DNA from: Cunninghamia lanceolata
Taxonomy: Eukaryota; Streptophyta; Pinopsida; Cupressales; Cupressaceae
Assembly: GCA_027924645.1 (NCBI GenBank)
Contig: BSBN01000809.1
Coordinates: 46,468,001-46,532,000 of the forward strand
DNA: 64,000 bases
Reading direction: 5' to 3'
Of this stretch, positions 59,074 through 64,000 are shown one piece after another. The notes under the pieces are model-generated. The model ran no database searches and was not told where the DNA came from. It worked only from the letters and a program-made list of their open reading frames with translations. The position numbers were made by a program, and so were the translations under genes. Every line of letters begins with the position of its first letter. Position 1 is the stretch's first letter.

Positions 59074-60975
59074 TGTTGGAAATATTGTCATTGATGTCAA
59101 AAGTATCACAAAGTTTCTAAGGCATGAAGGCAATAACATCAAAGGAAAATTGATCCAAAAAGATTCTAAGGCATGAATAAGCCTTCAGCCAGCGAATTGC
59201 TTAGTTCACAAACTCTTAAGTTTGTCCATGGCTAGTTTTCCCGGCAACCAATTAGCCAATGAAAAGATGACAAAGTAAGTTTCCAAGGCATGAAGGATTT
59301 CTACCTTTGGTCGATGAATCGCTCGGTGCACAGACCCTTAAGTTCATTGATGGCAAGTTTCCGCAATAGCCATTTCATTGATATGCAAGTTTAGCGATGA
59401 AGGCTTGAAGAAGAAAGTTTAAAGTTTAAAGAATGGGTTGCATGTCGCTTAGTTGGTTGATTGATCTTTTTGTTGATGAAGAAAATTTGGTTCATGGTTT
59501 CTCAAGTTTGCCAATAGGTGATTTTTCTAATAAGGTATCGAAAAAGTCTTTAGTTTATGAACTCTTTAGTTCACCAATGGCATAGTTTGCCAATAAGTGA
59601 TTTTTCCAATAAAGAGAAAGATAATGGCTTGTAAGAAAGTTGGTTCATAGAAATAATCTTTTGCAGACAAGTTCGTAAGTTTCAAAAATCTCTAATTCAC
59701 TAATAGGTGCTTGAGAAAAGTTGAAGATTATGGATTTGTGATTCTGTCGATAATGGATAAAAATGTCTAAAGTTCATGAATAGTTGATTTTACCAATAAA
59801 GGATTTTAAGTTGTGGTTCACAGAGGTGAACTTTTGCTGATAATAAATGGATAAGAGTCCTAGTTTCATGGATATATAAAGTTGCCAACAAACTTCTCTA
59901 TAAGGTCGTTAGTAAAATACATCGATTATTTATTTGGGCCGATTCCCTTGATATTAAAGTGAAAATAGTTATTGTGAAATATTGGAAGTTGGCTGACTTT
60001 CTAAAGAAGAATTAAAATAAATATTGAAGTGGCCGACTTAGTTTGTTTACACTAGGCCCAAATTATGTTTTGGTAACACGGGAATGAAGTTGGGATAACC
60101 TAAGTATACATTGAAATTCAAAATAGAGAGGGTGACTTTGGAGAGTGTTTTAATTCGATGCATTATAGTCGACATGAGGATTATATCTAATTGTACAGAT
60201 TGATATTCAAAACATATCATTTTTTACTTTTGGAGTGTGTATGGATATGTGAGCATCGAAGTGAAAAGTGTGAACATACATGCGAATGTGAATTGAGTGA
60301 GAAGGAAATGAACATAAGATAATTTGGGAGTCGCATAGTATATATCCATATTTGCACTTGAGCATATTGCTTTATTCTGAATTGCAAAACACAAGGGTTG
60401 AGAAGTGTGACAACAAAGTTCGGATATTGGATTGTGACTCTGTTTGTGCAAGTCATGATTTATCATTCATAGCAAAGGTGATGCTTGTATTGTGTAGAGA
60501 TTATTACTAATAGTGTATGTATGTCATTTCTTTTATAATCATTCCAGAGATTCCAGAGGTTGGTGCCTGTTGTTCCTTGTGAGGTTGTTTCCTCTCTTTA
60601 TATGGGTTGGTGCTCAGGTTGATAAGGGGTTTGAAGTCTCCTGTAGGTTGGTGCCTATAAATCTGTAGAAGGACTGGTGTCCTTCTTAGGTTGAAATTCT
60701 TGTGGGTTGGTGCCTAAAAAATATTGTAAGTCATTGACCTATCTTGTGAGGTTGGATTTAGGCAGTAGACCCAAGCAAATTTTCTCACAATGGTTTTTCC
60801 CTTCTGGGTTTCCAGGTAAACCTTGTGTTATCTTGTGTGGATGTGTGGATGTGCTTATGTTTGCATAGTTCTTACACAATTTGATTGATGTGGTAAAGAT
60901 CTTGTTGTTGTTGTAGAATTGAAGTAAAAATTAGTATATACTAATTCACCCCCCTCTCAGTATATCTATGTTCTA
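59074..60975 (+). repeat. C1 3' LTR
   Basis: Starts TGTTGGAAATATTG directly after the polypurine tract and aligns to 26,207-28,143 to the end (CCCCCTCTCAGT plus about 20 bp). It keeps the intact terminus that the 5' LTR lost. Confidence 0.88.
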
Positions 60976-62500
60976 GTACTTCATTCTCAAGATATTAGGG
61001 TCCTTTTTACTCTTTTTTTATGTTGTTGTCTCTGGGGTATCTATGGTTCTCTTGATGCTTTCCTTTTATCTTTCTTCCCTTTACCTGTAGATTTTTCAAA
61101 CTGAACTATCCTAGCATCTAACCAAGAATTACTAAAATCCAAAACTATTGCACTGATGGAATATAAAGATACATCCTCTTTTAATTACCAATCTATAGCA
61201 GGTAATGGATCATTGTCAATTTTATTGAGGTCATAGGCAGGATTCAATGTATGCTCATGATAAAATGACATTGTAGGAAACAACTTCTTTAGTCTACCAG
61301 TAGAATCAAAATTCTTTCTAGGCTAGTAGGTCTTGATATTTAGTGCCTCTAATTCTTCATTGGTTTCCTTTGCAACATTTATGGAAGAGCATGAATAGAA
61401 TCCCAAGTCAAAGGGATATTTCACTCCTTCTTCATTCTTTCCTAACAACTTAAGATGGACTTGATTTATCTGCCTTTAGAACTACATCACGATTATCTTA
61501 TCACTACAGTGTCTAGGCAAGAGAAGTGGTGCCTTATCAAATCCTAAAATTCTAATATATGAAGACCTTGGAAATTGGATGGACCATTGTCCCCATCCTC
61601 TTACCAACTCCATTTCTTCTTTTGACATTCTCTCTTCAATATCACCTATCAATTAGCTAATTACTACATACAAGAAAGCATCATTTACTCTCTTAAAGTG
61701 TTTCTCAGCTTCCTTGAGCTCTAACTGAGGGTATAATTCCCAAACTTTACATTATCCTTGGTCTTCTTCTCTTATCCCTTTGGTTGTCAACCTCAAGAAG
61801 TTTTTATTCTGTTACCTAAATAAACAATATAGGAAGTCATGCAAAATTTCTTACTTGTGACCATTGTGGTCAACTGAGCATGAAGATAGTTAGACACAAT
61901 TTGACCTCAGTCTAAGAAATTCACTCCTTTCAAAATAACATTGATGAATTGAAACATCCAAGTGTTATAAAGTTACTATCCTCCTTACCCAAAGCTCTAT
62001 TCAATAGGATGACTATGTCACCAACTTCTATTTGATATTCTACCTTGGTTAGCTTGGCTAGGATCTTAGTAATAGATTTTTTTCTACCTTAAGCCAATGT
62101 GTATTCAAATATTTCAAATGGTCTGTGGTGTTGTCCTCAAATTCCAATCTGGATTCTTCTTCTATCATTTGTCCTAACTACGCATAAGGTGGAAAATCAA
62201 AAGTTGTCCTTAGAATTGTAGTGCCATATGCATCAAAACACTTCCTATCCACTAAGTGATAGCATTGTGTAACTGCAAGAATTAACTCGGGACATTATAT
62301 TGAAACTAGAAAACAAGCCACATGAGCCAACTCTAAATTTTCTATCTTCTTTGCCCTTGGAGTAGCCCCCAAGTTGAATATATCTTTCCTAAATTGTTCC
62401 AAGTCTACATGACCTAACTCTATATTAGTGATGTTCATTAAGTCAATAGTGAATTTTGTGGCCTTTGGCACTCCCTAAAACTTGTACTTCATGGTAAGAG
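60976..62500 (-). pseudogene. O1, N-terminal part: decayed folded region
   Basis: On the minus strand, with several stops and shifts: LMNITNIELGHVDLEQFRKD, CYHLVDRKCFDAYGTTILRT, LKYLNTHWLKVEKN, EVGDIVILLNRALGKEDSN, FYHEHTLNPAYDLNKIDNDP, SWLDARIVQFEKSTGKGRK. LGHVDLEQF and THWLKVEKN match LGHVNLEIF and KFWLKVPKKEN of O2 in order and spacing, so O1 and O2 are paralogous. The text stops at the end of the C1 3' LTR and is taken up again at 26,206. No known domain is recognised. Confidence 0.5.
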
Positions 62501-63795
62501 GAAGCTTTTAAACCTTTTTACCTATCTTCTCAAACATTAAAACAACTTTAAAAACTAAGAAAATTCATTATAAATACCAATCTAGCAACACAAATCTTTT
62601 AAATTTGTCAAATTTTTAGTGTTTTAGCCTTTTATAGGGCTTTAGGTTTCGAGTGGATAGGGGATCTTGGAACATGATTTCCCAGGTTCTAAACAAACCT
62701 GGGATCCTAACAAGTTATTCTAGTATATGTGAGGATCAAGGTTCTTGGGTGAAACTGGAACTTAGGAACTAGATGCAAAAGTGCTGGCGGTTTACAAAAT
62801 CCTAGAAGGTTCCTTTCTATATGGTAGGGATCAAGTTCTCAGATGGATCAAGAGCTTAGGAACTTGGAGCAAATATTCCATCAGGTTTTTGGGTTTCAAA
62901 GTGACTTTGATTTGAATAGAGGGAATTCAAGAGTTCAGGGATTTCAAGGATCTTGACATTTAATGATAAAGTTCCATGGGCTTCCAAAGTTCTGGAGGAA
63001 CTAAACTTCCAAAATGACAAAGGATTTGACTTGGACACAAATACAATGTAGGGGTTGGGACTTTGGAAAGGTCAAGAACCTACGAATAAAGTTTGAAAGT
63101 GCCTTCAAGATCTGAATTTTTGAAGGGCACAAATTTCTTTCTTTTAATGTTTAGGAAACTTAAGGGTTCTTGGTTAAAAATATAAGGCCTGCGATGGATG
63201 AAGAATTTGGGCTAGGTCCAATTTATTGAAAACAATTAAGGCAAAAAATAAATCTAACCTAGGAAAACATGCAAAATACTCTATTTCTAACCTATTCCTT
63301 AAACCTAAAACAACAAACTAAATCTAGGAATAGATGGAAAACCTCAAAACCTGATTCCAAACAGAACTTGGGAGGGAGAAATGAGAAAACAACAAACAAA
63401 ACAGAAACATGAAGGGAGAAAAGGACAAGACAAATAGAAAAACAAAAATAAAAAATCAAAATGATTCACCAACCTAGAAAAATGAAGATTGGTTAAGAAC
63501 GAGGAAATAGGGGAGGTTCTGTACTGAATTTCAAGCCTAGAATTCCACACCAAATTCTAGAAAATCATTTTGCAAATCGATTCAATTTGAATGCACAAGG
63601 TCACTGAGGTCCAATTCACATTAAAAATCTGATTATGGGAATGCAAAGTGTGAGAAAAAGAGTGAAAATCAATTATATAGGGTGAAAATCAATCGTAATT
63701 AGAAGAATTATATACCTACATCATGATTACATATAAAGAGGAGTTTGAAGAATCATAACCCAAGCCCCTTAAAAAATTAAAGAAAGTAACTTCTC
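62501..63795. other. Unassigned DNA upstream (on the minus strand) of O1
   Basis: No gene is recognised. 62,640-63,160 contains irregularly repeated words such as GGTTCTTGGG, GAACTTGG and AGGAACT, which suggests a decayed short tandem repeat. 63,300-63,600 is purine-rich. Confidence 0.3.
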
Positions 63796-63996
63796 GAGAA
63801 TGTAGCACTTCTAGAAAAACTGTGTGTTGCTTTTTTGCCTCAACGTTTCGGATCATACTCCATGATCCATCATCAGGAAGAAAAGAAGAGAAACCAAATG
63901 AGTAAATTGCAGAGAAAGTCTTCTTAAAAAGCAACACAGTTTTTCCAGAAGTGCTACATTCTCATTAATATGGACTGTGGAAATATCATGACTACA
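63796..63996 (+). mobile_element. Hairpin element H2, second member of the H1 family
   Basis: Arms 63,796-63,837 and 63,926-63,963 are near-perfect reverse complements. After the left arm comes the family core CAACGTTTCGGATCATACTC and CATGATCCATCATCAGGAAG, shared with H1 in reverse complement. After the right arm comes the single-sided extension ATGGACTGTGGAAA and TCATGACTAC, matching the H1 extension. The element would end at 63,996. The last four bases of the window, AAGT, with the preceding A, match AAAGT at the start of AAAGTAACTTCTC just left of the element, as expected of a target duplication cut by the window edge. Confidence 0.75.
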
Positions 63997-64000
63997 AAGT

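Larger units (their letters stand above)
26207..60975 (+). mobile_element. C1: Ty1/copia retrotransposon, split by nested insertions
   Basis: LTRs of about 1.9 kb lie at both ends in the same orientation. The left is followed by a primer-binding site (28,148-28,159) and gag-pol remnants to 33,119. The right is preceded by the purine tract AAAGGGGGAGAT (59,062-59,073). The order gag, protease, integrase, reverse transcriptase, RNase H is that of copia. G2 (36,648-58,665) is inserted in its 3' untranslated interior with a GTTCC duplication. Without G2 the element would be about 12.8 kb, still including an unexplained 3.4 kb at 33,260-36,642. No clear target duplication flanks C1 itself (CTCCA against GTACT), so both LTRs belonging to one element is an inference from orientation, PPT/PBS placement and O1 continuity. 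Confidence 0.7.

Noticed and set aside
26202..60980. A 5-bp target duplication around C1
   Set aside because: CTCCA on the left and GTACT on the right do not match, so none is claimed. Both terminal regions are damaged.

Overview
The window looks like nuclear DNA of a seed plant with a large, AT-rich, retrotransposon-packed genome. A gymnosperm, probably a conifer, fits best, but this is inferred from style (multi-kilobase LTRs, deep nesting, very sparse genes) and not from a diagnostic gene. The gene content is plant: a leucine-rich-repeat receptor-like protein, a pentatricopeptide-repeat fragment and plant-type Ty1/copia and Ty3/gypsy-like retrotransposons. There is one intact gene. Nearly everything else that can be interpreted is mobile DNA or its debris.

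Layout. 1-600 is a decayed tandem repeat of about 174 bp. 1,874-4,604 looks like a solo copia LTR on the minus strand. 4.6-11.4 kb is mostly unassigned, with an (AG)20 tract, a small minisatellite and one unidentified minus-strand coding fragment. 11.5-16.3 kb holds the gene neighbourhood: a perfect 39-bp inverted repeat, a TATA box, two upstream ORFs, the single-exon receptor-like protein gene (12,154-14,946, 930 aa), and a 1.35-kb mini LTR element (T1) that inserted 42 bp after the stop codon. 17.9-26.2 kb and 61.0-62.5 kb carry two decayed minus-strand copies (O2 and O1) of one long unidentified ORF.

The right 40 kb is a nest whose order of insertion can be read. O1 is split by copia element C1 (5' LTR 26,207-28,143, gag-pol remnants to 33,119, 3' end and 3' LTR 58,666-60,975). 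C1 is split by G2 (36,648-58,665, minus strand), a gag-only LTR element with 3.1-kb LTRs and a GTTCC target duplication. The 3' LTR of G2 is split twice. One insertion is G1 (43,354 to about 51,274, plus strand), a related gag-only element. The other is P1 (36,881-42,249), a 5.4-kb insert holding intronless-looking fragments of several host genes in one orientation: tripeptidyl-peptidase II, eIF2-gamma, a PPR protein and two unidentified proteins. P1 and a family of about 185-bp hairpin elements (22,665-22,848 and about 63,796-63,996, with a 12-bp direct repeat flanking the first) are the most unusual objects here.

Functionally, only the receptor-like protein is likely to make a product. The copia and gag-only elements are too broken to move by themselves. 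All family calls come from reading motifs by eye; no database search was run.
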